A DNA stretch of 64,000 nt. It comes from Providencia stuartii (lineage in GTDB: Bacteria > Pseudomonadota > Gammaproteobacteria > Enterobacterales > Enterobacteriaceae). Both the position numbers and the translations under genes were made by a program. Shown here piece after piece: positions 25,980-35,449 of this stretch (position 1 is its first letter; every line of letters begins with the position of its first letter). The stretch covers positions 2,542,001 through 2,606,000 of the forward strand of contig NZ_CP119546.1 of NCBI RefSeq assembly GCF_029277985.1. Direction: 5' to 3'. The notes under the pieces are model-generated. The model saw nothing but the letters and a program-made list of their open reading frames with translations, ran no database searches and was not told the origin of the DNA.

Positions 25980-26204
25980 TTAACTAATAACATATTCTGG
26001 ATAGAATACTGTCGTTGAATGATATGTTTTTTTCTCTGTCGCTTTATTATTTAATGCAGCAACTACTGATTTATTTTGTAACTCAGTAGGCAGTTGTTGA
26101 GTTGCATTTTCTTTTGCAATGATGGAAACACGCATATTTTTTTTAGAACGACTCAATTTATAAGGCATTCCTAATAAGCGACGTGCTGTATTATTACTTA
26201 CCAT
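25980..26204 (-). CDS. Unrecognised 74-residue basic protein
   Basis: I do not recognise this protein. The start at 26204 has a strong AAGGAG with a six-base spacer, which is why I choose it over longer in-frame starts whose N-termini look like translated intergenic DNA. The N-terminus is basic (NNTARRLLGMPYKLSRSKKNMRVSIIAKE), the middle is rich in Gln/Asn/Lys, and the end is YHSTTVFYPEYVIS. No signal peptide or membrane segment is visible. It stands alone. Confidence 0.6.
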   Translation of the reverse strand: MVSNNTARRLLGMPYKLSRSKKNMRVSIIAKENATQQLPTELQNKSVVAALNNKATEKKTYHSTTVFYPEYVIS

Positions 26205-26502
26205 TATCGACTCCTTAACTACAACATTTAAATTCAGCGATATGCTGAATATCAAAAACATAGTCAGTGTTGACCACATGGTGTTATTTTTTTCTTTCCA
26301 TAGGGAAGCTAAAATAACGATAGTATTATAGCAGCAATAAAACATAAGTGAATGAAATTAAACTAATTAGTTTCATGGCGTAATTATGTGAGAGAGAAAA
26401 AATATATACTTAAAACCTCACTAAGTGCTAATCATAAAATAAAATATAACGACATCCACAAATTAAAAATAAACTAATTTATAAGGTTAACTTTATTTTA
26501 TG
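26205..26502. other. Intergenic region
   Basis: The stretch is AT-rich and separates the 74-residue gene from the transporter operon on the same strand. I see no coding frame with a binding site; it presumably carries the promoter of the small gene. Confidence 0.4.
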
Positions 26503-26541
26503 ATAAAAAAACACCTTTTTATTCATTTAAAAAGGTGTTTG
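26503..26541 (-). terminator. Terminator of the sugar ABC transporter operon
   Basis: AAACACCTTTTT (26540-26529 read on the minus strand) pairs with AAAAAGGTGTTT, followed by TTTTATC. It lies 24 bases after the permease stop codon. Confidence 0.88.
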
Positions 26542-26564
26542 TACTATCATCATTGGTTAATTAT

Positions 26565-27584
26565 TTAACTCGCCCCTCGGCGATTTTTCGCATAAGTATC
26601 AAAAGCAACAGCTAAAATAATAATTAAACCTGTAATGATCTGCTGGTAATACGCTGAGACATTCATTAAAACTAGACCATTAATTAATATTCCCATGATG
26701 ATTGAGCCAATTATTGTCCCGCCTATACGCCCATATCCTCCCATTAATGATGTCCCTCCAATCACGACCGAGGCGATCACACGCAGCTCAAACGTCATAC
26801 CTGCCACAGCTTCAGCACTCCCTAAACGAGCACTTAATACAAAACCCGCCAGACCAGCTAAACAACCAATGACCACGTAAACACTCACGAGAACGCGTTT
26901 TACATTCACTCCAGCCAATCGTGCGGCTTCTTGGTTGCTACCCACGGCATAAACAAAACGTCCCCAACGACTTTTATGCAGAGCCAAATAACCGATTAAT
27001 GCCACTAACGCAAAAATCCAAATAGGCACCGATATCCCTAATAATTCTCCTCTTCCCCACCAACGATAGCCGGCATCAAAACCTGATATTGGTGCGCCAT
27101 CATTAATCACTAACGTTAAACCACGCCAAATTGTCATTCCGCCTAATGTCACGATAAAAGGGGGGATATTTAATCGAGTGATACCGAGACCGTGTAAAAA
27201 ACCAATGCCCGTTCCTACTGCTAGGCAGATAGCTAATCCCACCAACCAACTCATTCCCCCCCATGCATTCGGATCTAAACCAACTAAATTGTCACCTTTA
27301 ATCACGAATGCCGCTGTCATTGCACAAACAGCCAATATCGATCCCACCGATAAATCAATACCTGCTGTCAGAATGACGAGTGTCATACCAACAGCCATAA
27401 TTCCATAAATAGAGACTTCAGTGAGTATGTTAGTAATATTACGTTCAGTGAGAAAATTACTGTTTTGTGTTTGAAAAAAGAGCACCAGCAGTACCATGAA
27501 AATCAATACGCCAAAACGTTCGAAAAATGCAATAAAATCTATTTTTTTACGGCTAACTGCCGTAGAAGATTGTTGTTGCAACAT
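26565..27584 (-). CDS. Sugar ABC transporter permease (RbsC-type)
   Basis: This 339-residue inner-membrane permease of the BPD_transp_2 group has about nine to ten helices. Family marks are MAVGMTLVILTAGIDLSVGSI, PPFIVTLGGMTIWRGL, GSNQEAARLAGVNVKRV and VAGMTFELRVIASVVIGGTSLMGGYGRIGGTIIGS. It is the membrane part of a ribose-type sugar importer; the sugar is not evident. The start at 27584 (MLQQQ) has AGAGAGG eight bases upstream. The longer frame would run into the ATPase gene. Confidence 0.9.
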   Translation of the reverse strand: MLQQQSSTAVSRKKIDFIAFFERFGVLIFMVLLVLFFQTQNSNFLTERNITNILTEVSIYGIMAVGMTLVILTAGIDLSVGSILAVCAMTAAFVIKGDNLVGLDPNAWGGMSWLVGLAICLAVGTGIGFLHGLGITRLNIPPFIVTLGGMTIWRGLTLVINDGAPISGFDAGYRWWGRGELLGISVPIWIFALVALIGYLALHKSRWGRFVYAVGSNQEAARLAGVNVKRVLVSVYVVIGCLAGLAGFVLSARLGSAEAVAGMTFELRVIASVVIGGTSLMGGYGRIGGTIIGSIIMGILINGLVLMNVSAYYQQIITGLIIILAVAFDTYAKNRRGAS

Positions 27585-27595
27585 ATTAACCTCTC

Positions 27596-29152
27596 TTATA
27601 CGGCAGCTTCTGCTGATAAATTTTGATGACAAATCGCCATCATCGTCATTAATTTTTCTTCTGTCGCATCATCACCCGTCATTTCTCCAGTTAATCGCCC
27701 TTCACTTAATGTGATGATCCTATCTGAAATAGCCATAACTTCAGGTAAATCAGACGAAATAACGATAACTGCAACCCCCTTTTTAGCCATTTCAAAAATG
27801 ACCTGATGCACTTCTGATTTGGTACCAACATCGATTCCCCGGGTTGGCTCATCCACAATTAATACTTTTGGATCCATTGCCATACAACGTGCAAGAATCA
27901 CTTTTTGTTGATTTCCGCCCGATAATTTACGCACTTCTTGCTCTTTACTGGCCATTTTTATTTGTAGTGCTTGCTGATAACTGTCTATCAAGGCGTTTTC
28001 TTTATTGGTATCCACTATCCATCCCATTTTTAATAGATGGGATAAGGCGGAAAGCGAAAGGTTATAGCGAATCGACAGCCCCAATGCCGCACCTTCTTTT
28101 TTGCGGTCTTCAGGAACCAGGGCAATTCCCTTGTCTAACGCATTCATTGGCGTTGTTGGGTGATATGGTTCTCCATCGAGAAAAAACGTCCCAGTGGTGT
28201 ATTTATCCGCCCCAAACAAACAACGTGCAATCTCAGTTCTGCCAGCTCCCATTAATCCTGCAATGCCAAGAATCTCACCTTCATGCACATCAAAACTAAT
28301 ATCATGAAGCGCAATACCGTGCGGGTCGAGTGGAGGCTTAGCTTTAGATAAGTGCCTTATCGATAGACGAATAGGCTTATCACGATGATAGGTTTCACTC
28401 GCTGGTCGACGTTCAAAAATAACGTTACGGCCTACCATCATACGGATAATTTCTTGGACGGTTGTTTCTGCCACATTACCTGAACCCGTATAGCGACCAT
28501 CTTGAAACACGGTAAATTTATCGCAGATTTGAAACACCTCATGTAGGCGGTGTGTAACATAGATGACACTTACGCCTCGATTCTTCAATTCTCTGACAAC
28601 ACGATGTAAACTTTCGACTTCTGTATCACTTAATGCAGCAGACGGCTCATCCATCACGATAAGCTTAGCGTTAAGGGTTAACGCTCGAGCAATTTCAATC
28701 ATCTGCTGTTGAGCCACACTTAACCGTGCGACTTGAGTCGTTGGCGAAATCGCTAATTGAAGGTAATCAAGAATCGCTTTAGCTTCTTGATTCAACACCT
28801 TTTCATTCACCATCCAATGCATTTTAAGCGCTTCACGTCCGAGAAACATGTTTTCAGCTACTGTCATATTGGGAAGGAGATTAAACTCCTGATAAATCGT
28901 GATAATGCCCTTTTGTTGACGATCTATTGGAGAGTCTACGGCTGACAACATTTCACCATTAAACCAAATATCGCCACTGGTTTGCGGTTGAGCCCCTGCT
29001 AATGCTTTGAGGAAGGTCGATTTACCTGCGCCATTTTCACCCAATAAAGCATGTACCTCTCCTGGCATCACAGTCATCTGTGCTTGGCTTAATGCCCAGA
29101 TCCCTGAAAAGCTTTTGGCAAGATTAGTAATTTTAAGTAATGGCTCTGACAT
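27596..29152 (-). CDS. Sugar ABC transporter ATP-binding protein (RbsA-type, two ABC domains)
   Basis: This 518-residue ATPase has two fused nucleotide-binding domains. The first has Walker A GENGAGKST, signature LSVAQQQMIEIARAL and Walker B LIVMDEPSAAL. The second has the degenerate Walker A GLMGAGRTE, signature LSGGNQQKVILARC and VLIVDEPTRGIDVG. This asymmetry is typical of carbohydrate uptake transporter-2 ATPases. It powers import with the permease and binding protein of the same operon. AAGGAG precedes the start. Confidence 0.93.
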   Translation of the reverse strand: MSEPLLKITNLAKSFSGIWALSQAQMTVMPGEVHALLGENGAGKSTFLKALAGAQPQTSGDIWFNGEMLSAVDSPIDRQQKGIITIYQEFNLLPNMTVAENMFLGREALKMHWMVNEKVLNQEAKAILDYLQLAISPTTQVARLSVAQQQMIEIARALTLNAKLIVMDEPSAALSDTEVESLHRVVRELKNRGVSVIYVTHRLHEVFQICDKFTVFQDGRYTGSGNVAETTVQEIIRMMVGRNVIFERRPASETYHRDKPIRLSIRHLSKAKPPLDPHGIALHDISFDVHEGEILGIAGLMGAGRTEIARCLFGADKYTTGTFFLDGEPYHPTTPMNALDKGIALVPEDRKKEGAALGLSIRYNLSLSALSHLLKMGWIVDTNKENALIDSYQQALQIKMASKEQEVRKLSGGNQQKVILARCMAMDPKVLIVDEPTRGIDVGTKSEVHQVIFEMAKKGVAVIVISSDLPEVMAISDRIITLSEGRLTGEMTGDDATEEKLMTMMAICHQNLSAEAAV

Positions 29153-29168
29153 AAAAACTCCTTTTCAG

Positions 29169-29192
29169 GAAAACAGGGCTCGTAGAGCCCCG
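29169..29192 (-). terminator. Intra-operon hairpin between binding-protein and ATPase genes
   Basis: GGGCTC pairs with GAGCCC around a three-base loop (29176-29190), followed on the minus strand by TGTTTT. It lies between the binding protein gene and the ATPase gene. Such hairpins stabilise or partly end the first cistron, giving more binding protein than membrane components. Confidence 0.6.
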
Positions 29193-29207
29193 AATAATGC
29201 TAAGTAA

Positions 29208-30143
29208 CTATTTCAATTCACCAATACGTTCAGCTTGTTCAAGGTTATCTTTGCTAATAATAGTCGGTTGGTAATCCGCCCCCGTGATTTCTTGCTTATC
29301 GCGAATATTATTCACCAATTGTTCCATCGCCATTTTCACTGCATACCCTGCCCGCTGATCGGCCGTTACTGCCATCCAACCCTCTTTGATACGGCTAAGC
29401 GCTTCTGGACTTGCATCAAAACCTGTCACTAGCACTTCACCCGGTTTAAATCCTTGTGCACTTAATGCTTCAATCGCGCCGAGTGCCATATCATCATTAG
29501 CAGAGAGAATGACATCCGGTTTTTTGGGTAAGGATGGTAATAAGCTCTCTGTGATCCTCATACCTTCTGCTCTCATCCAATTACCATTTTGATCTGCAAC
29601 TAAATGGTATTTACTCCCCCCTGCCTTTAAGCTGTCGCGGATACCTTTTGTCCGTTCAATGTTAGAAGAGGAGCCTGGTTGGCCTGTAATTAAGATTAAA
29701 TCAGCACCATTAGGAAACTGCTGCTTAACATACTCTGCGATGGCATAACCGCCTTTATAATTATTGGCACCAAAATGCGGTACAGGTTTTTCAGCATTAA
29801 TATTTCGGTCCAGAGTCACAACGGGTAGGCCTGCATTTTGAATTTCAACGACGGCATCAGCGATAGCATTAACATCATTGGGTGAAACAATGAAACCTTG
29901 TGCGCCACGCGTGATGGCGTTTTCGATGTCCGCAACTTGTTTAGGTGAGCTACCTTGTCCATCCAAGACTTGAATATTCACATCCAGTTCCTTGGCCACT
30001 TTCACCGCCGATTTTTGCATATGCACTTCAAATGGGCTTGCCAGTGTTGGTGGACTAAATACGATTTGTTCATTTTTTGCCATCGCATGCGATGACAAGC
30101 CAAGTACAGCAACCAGCGCGGTTAATTTCATGATATTTTTCAT
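29208..30143 (-). CDS. Periplasmic sugar-binding protein of ABC transporter (RbsB-type)
   Basis: This 311-residue protein has a signal peptide ending SHAMA (about residue 22) and a type I periplasmic binding fold (Peripla_BP_4). The motifs are FSPPTLASPFEVHMQKSA, ENAITRGAQGFIVSPND, GLPVVTLDRNI, ILITGQPGSSSNIERTKGIRDSL and DVILSANDDMALGAIEAL. It captures a sugar for the permease and ATPase genes downstream. The ligand may be a pentose or a sugar alcohol, but the sequence does not decide. The start at 30143 has GGAAGGG; the longer frame adds 16 untypical residues. No regulator or kinase gene is nearby. Confidence 0.9.
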   Translation of the reverse strand: MKNIMKLTALVAVLGLSSHAMAKNEQIVFSPPTLASPFEVHMQKSAVKVAKELDVNIQVLDGQGSSPKQVADIENAITRGAQGFIVSPNDVNAIADAVVEIQNAGLPVVTLDRNINAEKPVPHFGANNYKGGYAIAEYVKQQFPNGADLILITGQPGSSSNIERTKGIRDSLKAGGSKYHLVADQNGNWMRAEGMRITESLLPSLPKKPDVILSANDDMALGAIEALSAQGFKPGEVLVTGFDASPEALSRIKEGWMAVTADQRAGYAVKMAMEQLVNNIRDKQEITGADYQPTIISKDNLEQAERIGELK

Positions 30144-30643
30144 TTTGCCCTTCCACTGATTATGAATAGAGATGTGTTTAAATTTCACCAATTATTAACA
30201 TGGTGATAACATAGGTATACATCAATGAAATATACATTCCAATTTTTATTATATGAAAATTTTATTTTTGTAGCGTTGATAACGAAATTAAGCCAAAAGT
30301 CATAAAATAGTGTTAAGAGGATCACAGATTATTCCCGCTATGGCAGCAATAGTTGACAGTATATCGCTGAATTTTTCATGACATTTCACCTATATTTCCT
30401 TACAATAAAAATGAAATGTTTGTTTCATTTGATGTGTTTGTTGATTATTTTTAATCTAATCAATAGGTAAGCAGTCACTGATAATCCCTATTTTATTGCT
30501 ACTTATTTAATGAATAATTAAGTAGCAGTTTAAGATTAACTATAAAATTATTCTCTTATCATTTTTATTTTTTTATATATGATTAACGTTAGTTAATAGG
30601 ATGGACTCATTAGTAAAGTATTAATCACTTAAAAGGAACTTAT
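30144..30643. other. Divergent intergenic region
   Basis: This 500-base AT-rich region should hold the promoters of the sugar transporter (minus) and of the M66 protease (plus). I see no coding frame and no clear operator. Confidence 0.45.
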
Positions 30644-33600
30644 ATGTTAATTTGCACGATATGCGTATGTCAGAACCAGCAAAACAATATTATTCCGGTC
30701 ACAAATTCATTTAATGAAAATATAAATAATTCAACTATCACTGGAGCCTCTGATCCATTACACAGTAACACCCTATCACTCTATGATATATGGCAATTCC
30801 TGAATGAAAACACCTCAATTTCTCATCACTTAGAGGTGGCCTTGCATAATAGAAAATTAGCCCTTGAAAATAAAAATGAAGATAGACGCTATAATGCATT
30901 ACTATCTGATTATAGAGAAAAATTAGGTAAGGTTTTTTATTTTAATCAAAATAATTACCCGAGTGATACCGTCGGCGACCTTAAAGGGAACGTATTTTAT
31001 GCTCAAAATAGTATTATTCCCGCTGTTAACCGGATAGACGGTGATATACACCCTCACCTTGTTCCTGATCGTAAAACGCTTATTATTTTCAAACCTCATG
31101 AAACCATTAAGCAGAATGAAAATATTGAAGTAAAAGTCTACAATGATAAAAAAGAAGAAATATATTCAACTCATTTATTATCACCGTCTCAACTCCCCAG
31201 TATTGCAGGGAAAAAATACAGCTTTACCCATTTAACACCTAGTGATTTTAACATACCCGAGGCAAGTGATTTATACATTAATTCATCCGACATGCTTGAA
31301 AAAGTCATGACAGATAAAAGTTACTTTAATCAAATTATAAGTGAAAACAATATCATACAACTAGATATTGGCAATTCAACATCAAACATTAATTTGAATG
31401 CATTAAAAAATCATGTTAATAAAAAAATTATATTTAAATTAGATGATAATGCTAAACTTAATATAAAATACAAAAATAAATCAATTTCACGAGAACACCA
31501 ACAATCCTTTGTTATGGTAAGTGATGCTTCTGGGAATTGGTATAGCCGCGATGAGGCTAGACTCAATCAACATTTAAAACAAGCGTTACATCAACATAAA
31601 AATCAAATCCCAGACTCTTTTGACACTGAGTTTAGTACTAATGCCGATATTAACAAAATATCCAATGATACAAAGCTATTTCATCAAATTATCAGTGAAA
31701 ATGATGCTATCAAAATAGCGACCAAAAATTGCCATTGGGCAAAAGACTTTATTATTCCTAATGGTCGTCAATATGCCAATAAAAAAATACTGTTCACGTC
31801 TAAGGCACATTATAATAGTGATGTTGTTTACGGGGATAAGAAAGTCAGCATCGTCACTAATGATAGTCTCCTTTTTGTCAGTGATCAAAATGGTATTTGG
31901 TCCATCGCAAAGACTCAATCTAATACCCAAGAAAACAGCTATTATGATATTCCCAATTCATTTACTTTAAAGATTAACACCAATAAAGAATTACTAACCC
32001 TATCCAGAGATATTGATTATTTTAATAAAATCATCGAAAATAATGATACAATTCATATCGCAACACGCAATGCAAATTGGGCAAGACATTTTACATTAGA
32101 AAACAACGTTAAATTTAAAAATAAAAAAATCTATTTCTCTTCTGAGGCGGATTATAGTAGTCATGTTTTTTATGGCGATAAAAAATTAACCATAAAAACG
32201 AATGAAAATCAGTTGTTTGTTTGTGATGAAAACGGCTTTTGGCGCACTTCTAAAGATGAGCCACTGATCAATGAGTTAACTGAAGAGATAAAATATATCG
32301 AAAATGGTTGGTCTATTTCTCTCCCTAAACACATTATTAAACCCGGCATTGAGCTTGAATTTAATTACAAAAACCAGAAAGGTACTTTATCGGATATTAA
32401 AGTTGGAGCTGCTAGTGAGCTCTTATTGCATACAATTGATATTGGAATGTTAACGCCAAACAAAAATCAATTCGCGTTTCAAACAGACCCTGAGCTTCAG
32501 CGTCAATACTATCAACAAATTCCTGTCAATCGTATGATTGTATCTAGTTATGCCCCTGTCTATTTAAAAGAAATTGTTTTTCCTAATGGGCAATATTTAA
32601 TTGAACGTTCAACGGATGAAGGTGGAGGCCATAAAGGTGATATGAGGGAAATAATCGGTAAAGGCCTGATTTCCGATGGTATTAACTTGGCAAATTATGG
32701 GGTTAACTCTTCCTCACTAGAAGAAAACCGTTTTTTACCTACCTCACAAATCACTCTCCATCATTCACGTGGTAGGTATAAAAATGGCCTACAAGTACAC
32801 GGCTGGTCTGGCGGTGCAGGAAAAGCCACATTGTCGAAATCAGTAGATAATGAATTTAGCCATGAACTTGGTCATAACTACCACATAAGCCACTATTTTA
32901 AAGGATTCCATGGTGGCGTTCATGCGACAGCCGATAAACCTAATTCAACTTGGGGCTGGGATGCAGACAATAACTTCTTTATTCCAAATTTTGAAAAGGC
33001 ACAACGAAACCAAACAACCTATTTAAAAGAGAAGAAAGAAGGTGAAATGGCGGCAGAACCCTTTATGCAACACTCTATGGCGAAAGATGCGATGTCTGGC
33101 GGAGAAATCTATGATGTAGATTATAACGCCTATACATTACACACGCCTGCAAGTTCAGAAGCTATTCAACAGTATTTCGAAAATAATGCGGTCTTTAGTA
33201 AAGAATCATCAACAGGTTATAAAAAATGGAATTCAGATACACAAACAATGGAAGATTTTTTACTTCCTCATAGCCTAAAGAATATATTCATTGAGGCAAA
33301 AATCCAAAACGGTCATGATGTAACCGAAACTCAACTAATAGACTTACTTAACGTCAATGACCACATAAAAATCAATAGCTATAACGCGCATTACCCACCA
33401 AATGTTTATATACCAAAAGCAGATGTAACAAATATCAATAAAGTCATAGAAATCGATTGTACTTCTCAGCTCAGTATAGCGCTACACGTTAATGATCAGG
33501 TTGAAACAATCAAAGAAAATACAAAAATTTACTATATTTCAAATGGAAACACATGGGAGACTCATTCTGAATATACTTACAGTAAGACACCTTATAAACA

Positions 33601-33949
33601 AGGTGTTCCCGTTGTCACCTTGGTAGGTTTTTATGATACCAACAATCAATTAAAGAGTTACATTTACCCCGCTTTAGAAGGATCTTATGGCATGGTGTAT
33701 GACACTCATACGATTAATAAAACTAAACCTTATATTGCAGTGACATTAGCAGATGGAACTAAAAAGAAATATCAGCTTGATGAAAAACAAACGAATAAAG
33801 ATTTAATGAATAAATTCCACATCAATATTGAGCGTGATTTAAACCCAATAAAAGCGGAGTTATTTATTGATGATCAGCTTATTTCATCAAGAGATATAGC
33901 ACTTAGCAATCTCTCTCTTAATACGATGGTAAACGGTATTATTCAATAA
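30644..33949 (+). CDS. M66 (StcE/dictomallein-like) zinc metalloprotease with four repeat modules
   Basis: This 1101-residue protein starts with an M66-type N-terminal domain (LKGNVFYAQNSIIPAV, HPHLVPDRKTLIIFKP). Three tandem modules follow (about residues 215-300, 340-420, 450-535), then the catalytic domain (about 560-870) with HELGHNYHISH at 740-750 and NSTWGWD after it. A fourth module lies at about 885-975, then a C-terminal domain. M66 enzymes such as StcE cut mucin-type glycoproteins. The usual HExxHxxGxxH has His in place of Gly here. The modules end LLFVSDQNG.W and match the C-termini of the two subtilases at 0.85-4.4 kb. No Sec signal peptide is visible although the start has a clear AAGGAA. 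The gene stands alone. Confidence 0.88.
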   Translation: MLICTICVCQNQQNNIIPVTNSFNENINNSTITGASDPLHSNTLSLYDIWQFLNENTSISHHLEVALHNRKLALENKNEDRRYNALLSDYREKLGKVFYFNQNNYPSDTVGDLKGNVFYAQNSIIPAVNRIDGDIHPHLVPDRKTLIIFKPHETIKQNENIEVKVYNDKKEEIYSTHLLSPSQLPSIAGKKYSFTHLTPSDFNIPEASDLYINSSDMLEKVMTDKSYFNQIISENNIIQLDIGNSTSNINLNALKNHVNKKIIFKLDDNAKLNIKYKNKSISREHQQSFVMVSDASGNWYSRDEARLNQHLKQALHQHKNQIPDSFDTEFSTNADINKISNDTKLFHQIISENDAIKIATKNCHWAKDFIIPNGRQYANKKILFTSKAHYNSDVVYGDKKVSIVTNDSLLFVSDQNGIWSIAKTQSNTQENSYYDIPNSFTLKINTNKELLTLSRDIDYFNKIIENNDTIHIATRNANWARHFTLENNVKFKNKKIYFSSEADYSSHVFYGDKKLTIKTNENQLFVCDENGFWRTSKDEPLINELTEEIKYIENGWSISLPKHIIKPGIELEFNYKNQKGTLSDIKVGAASELLLHTIDIGMLTPNKNQFAFQTDPELQRQYYQQIPVNRMIVSSYAPVYLKEIVFPNGQYLIERSTDEGGGHKGDMREIIGKGLISDGINLANYGVNSSSLEENRFLPTSQITLHHSRGRYKNGLQVHGWSGGAGKATLSKSVDNEFSHELGHNYHISHYFKGFHGGVHATADKPNSTWGWDADNNFFIPNFEKAQRNQTTYLKEKKEGEMAAEPFMQHSMAKDAMSGGEIYDVDYNAYTLHTPASSEAIQQYFENNAVFSKESSTGYKKWNSDTQTMEDFLLPHSLKNIFIEAKIQNGHDVTETQLIDLLNVNDHIKINSYNAHYPPNVYIPKADVTNINKVIEIDCTSQLSIALHVNDQVETIKENTKIYYISNGNTWETHSEYTYSKTPYKQGVPVVTLVGFYDTNNQLKSYIYPALEGSYGMVYDTHTINKTKPYIAVTLADGTKKKYQLDEKQTNKDLMNKFHINIERDLNPIKAELFIDDQLISSRDIALSNLSLNTMVNGIIQ

Positions 33950-33959
33950 ATTGATGCCT

Positions 33960-33992
33960 TCTAGCCCTTTTTATTATTGATAAAGGGCTAGA
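33960..33992 (+). terminator. Terminator after the M66 protease
   Basis: TCTAGCCCTTT (33960-33970) pairs with AAAGGGCTAGA (33982-33992). The stem is perfect, but the T-run is missing (ACATTTC follows). Confidence 0.7.
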
Positions 33993-34107
33993 ACATTTCT
34001 TGCATTAGCAATAATGGCTATTTTTCCCTCGATAACGACTTTCAAATTGCAGTTTTTACGAGGCTATGCTATTTCCAGTATCTCTATTGATGCTTTTTGA
34101 GGCCACT

Positions 34108-34734
34108 ATGCTAAAAATTTTAGGTCGTACTACATCCATCAATGTTAGAAAAGTGCTTTGGACTGTAAGTGAAACTCAGCTACCTTTTATTCATGAACCT
34201 GAGTGGGGAAAAGAATTAAGTTTAAAATCAGCTGATTATCTTAAACTCAATCCTAATGGGCTGGTTCCCGTACTTATTCATGACAGTGGCGTGTTATGGG
34301 AAAGTAATACGATTTGTCGCTATCTTGCCACAAAGGCACAACGTGTCGATCTTTTACCTGAAAATCCTGAAGCAAGAGCAGATGTTGAAAAGTGGATGGA
34401 TTGGCAAGCAACAGAACTCAATAGTGCATGGAGAGCCGCTTTTTTAACTCTCGTTCGCAACAGTGACAGTTTTAGTCAATACCCTGAATTAATTGCTAAG
34501 AGTACCCATGATTGGAATAGTAAAATGTTACTTCTTGAAAAGGCGCTGGAAAAAAACGGTGACTTTATTAGTGGTCAGCAATTTACTGTCGCAGATATTA
34601 CAATTGCGTTATCGATTCATCGCTGGTTACTCACGCCTATTACTCGGCCAGAAGCTCCCGCGATCGCTCATTATTATCAAAAAATGTTAGCTCGCCCTAC
34701 TGCAAAATTATATTTAGACCCGAATATTGCTTAA
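34108..34734 (+). CDS. Glutathione S-transferase family protein
   Basis: This 208-residue protein has a thioredoxin-like N-terminal domain (LKILGRTTSINVRKVLWTVSE, LNPNGLVPVLIHDSGVLWESNTICRYLA) and a helical C-terminal domain (FISGQQFTVADITIALSIHRWL). The conserved ES of the glutathione site is present. Substrate unknown. The start at 34108 has TGAGG five bases upstream; the frame opens 14 codons earlier without a binding site. It differs in type from the GstA at 59.4 kb. Confidence 0.88.
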   Translation: MLKILGRTTSINVRKVLWTVSETQLPFIHEPEWGKELSLKSADYLKLNPNGLVPVLIHDSGVLWESNTICRYLATKAQRVDLLPENPEARADVEKWMDWQATELNSAWRAAFLTLVRNSDSFSQYPELIAKSTHDWNSKMLLLEKALEKNGDFISGQQFTVADITIALSIHRWLLTPITRPEAPAIAHYYQKMLARPTAKLYLDPNIA

Positions 34735-34762
34735 ACCCGTTATAGCAGCAGAATAACCTATA

Positions 34763-34800
34763 TAAAGTGGTAGCAGAGATAACTGCCCCACTTTATTTTA
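34763..34800. terminator. Terminator between the transferase gene and mliC
   Basis: TAAAGTGG (34763-34770) pairs with CCACTTTA (34787-34794), extended inward by AGCAG with CTGC. TTTTA follows on the plus strand. It serves convergent genes. Confidence 0.78.
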
Positions 34801-34864
34801 TAGAATCAATAATAAATATTTAAATTTATTAATAAAAAATAGACAACTCGTTGAGAGTAATTGC

Positions 34865-35197
34865 CTACTTCACTAATTTACAGATACGGCCTTTGTCATC
34901 AGAAACGCGTTTATTGACGACATCATCTTCAGAAATTGAGGCTAGATTAAACTCATTTTTTCCTTGAGCCCATAACTGCATATTTTCCCCAACATAACGA
35001 GCACCACTTGCTGATGGAGCACTTTTTAATACGATAAGTTCATCGCTATAAAGCATCACAGCCGTATCTTCGTCTGGGAATGAAACTCTAATTTTTTGAT
35101 CTTCGCACTTATAGGTATCTGTCTTTGCTGCAAAAGCAGAAGATGCTGTTAATGCAGATAAAAGCGCTATTGCCGAAACTGTAATAACTTTACGCAT
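34865..35197 (-). CDS. mliC: C-type lysozyme inhibitor (MliC family)
   Basis: This 110-residue periplasmic protein has a signal peptide ending SAFA (about residue 23). The mature MliC domain has two cysteines (YKCED, RICKLVK) and the inhibitory-loop pattern SASGARYVGENMQLWAQGKNE. MliC proteins block host and environmental C-type lysozyme. The start at 35197 has AAGGAGA upstream. In E. coli mliC lies between pdxH and anmK; here it is elsewhere, and that spot (63.3 kb) is empty. Confidence 0.87.
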   Translation of the reverse strand: MRKVITVSAIALLSALTASSAFAAKTDTYKCEDQKIRVSFPDEDTAVMLYSDELIVLKSAPSASGARYVGENMQLWAQGKNEFNLASISEDDVVNKRVSDDKGRICKLVK

Positions 35198-35449
35198 AAA
35201 TTCTCCTTGAAACACTTAGAACCATTATGACTCTACGCCTATATCATTACAAAAATCGTTATTTGATACATAAGATTCATCCGTAATTACTCTTTTTTTG
35301 ACCTGTAAATTTCGCCCATTAAATTAAAATAAGAATTTATACTTATTAAATTAGTATCATTATAGACTACTATGCTAATGCTGTTCATTTAATGACATTA
35401 TTGTTATAACGAGAATATGTTTTTAAACGGAATAGGCGAAAAAATAAAA

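Noticed and set aside
26565..30143. Naming the ABC transporter as the ribose transporter rbsACB
   Set aside because: Gene order (binding protein first), absence of rbsD/rbsK/rbsR and general family similarity do not identify the sugar.
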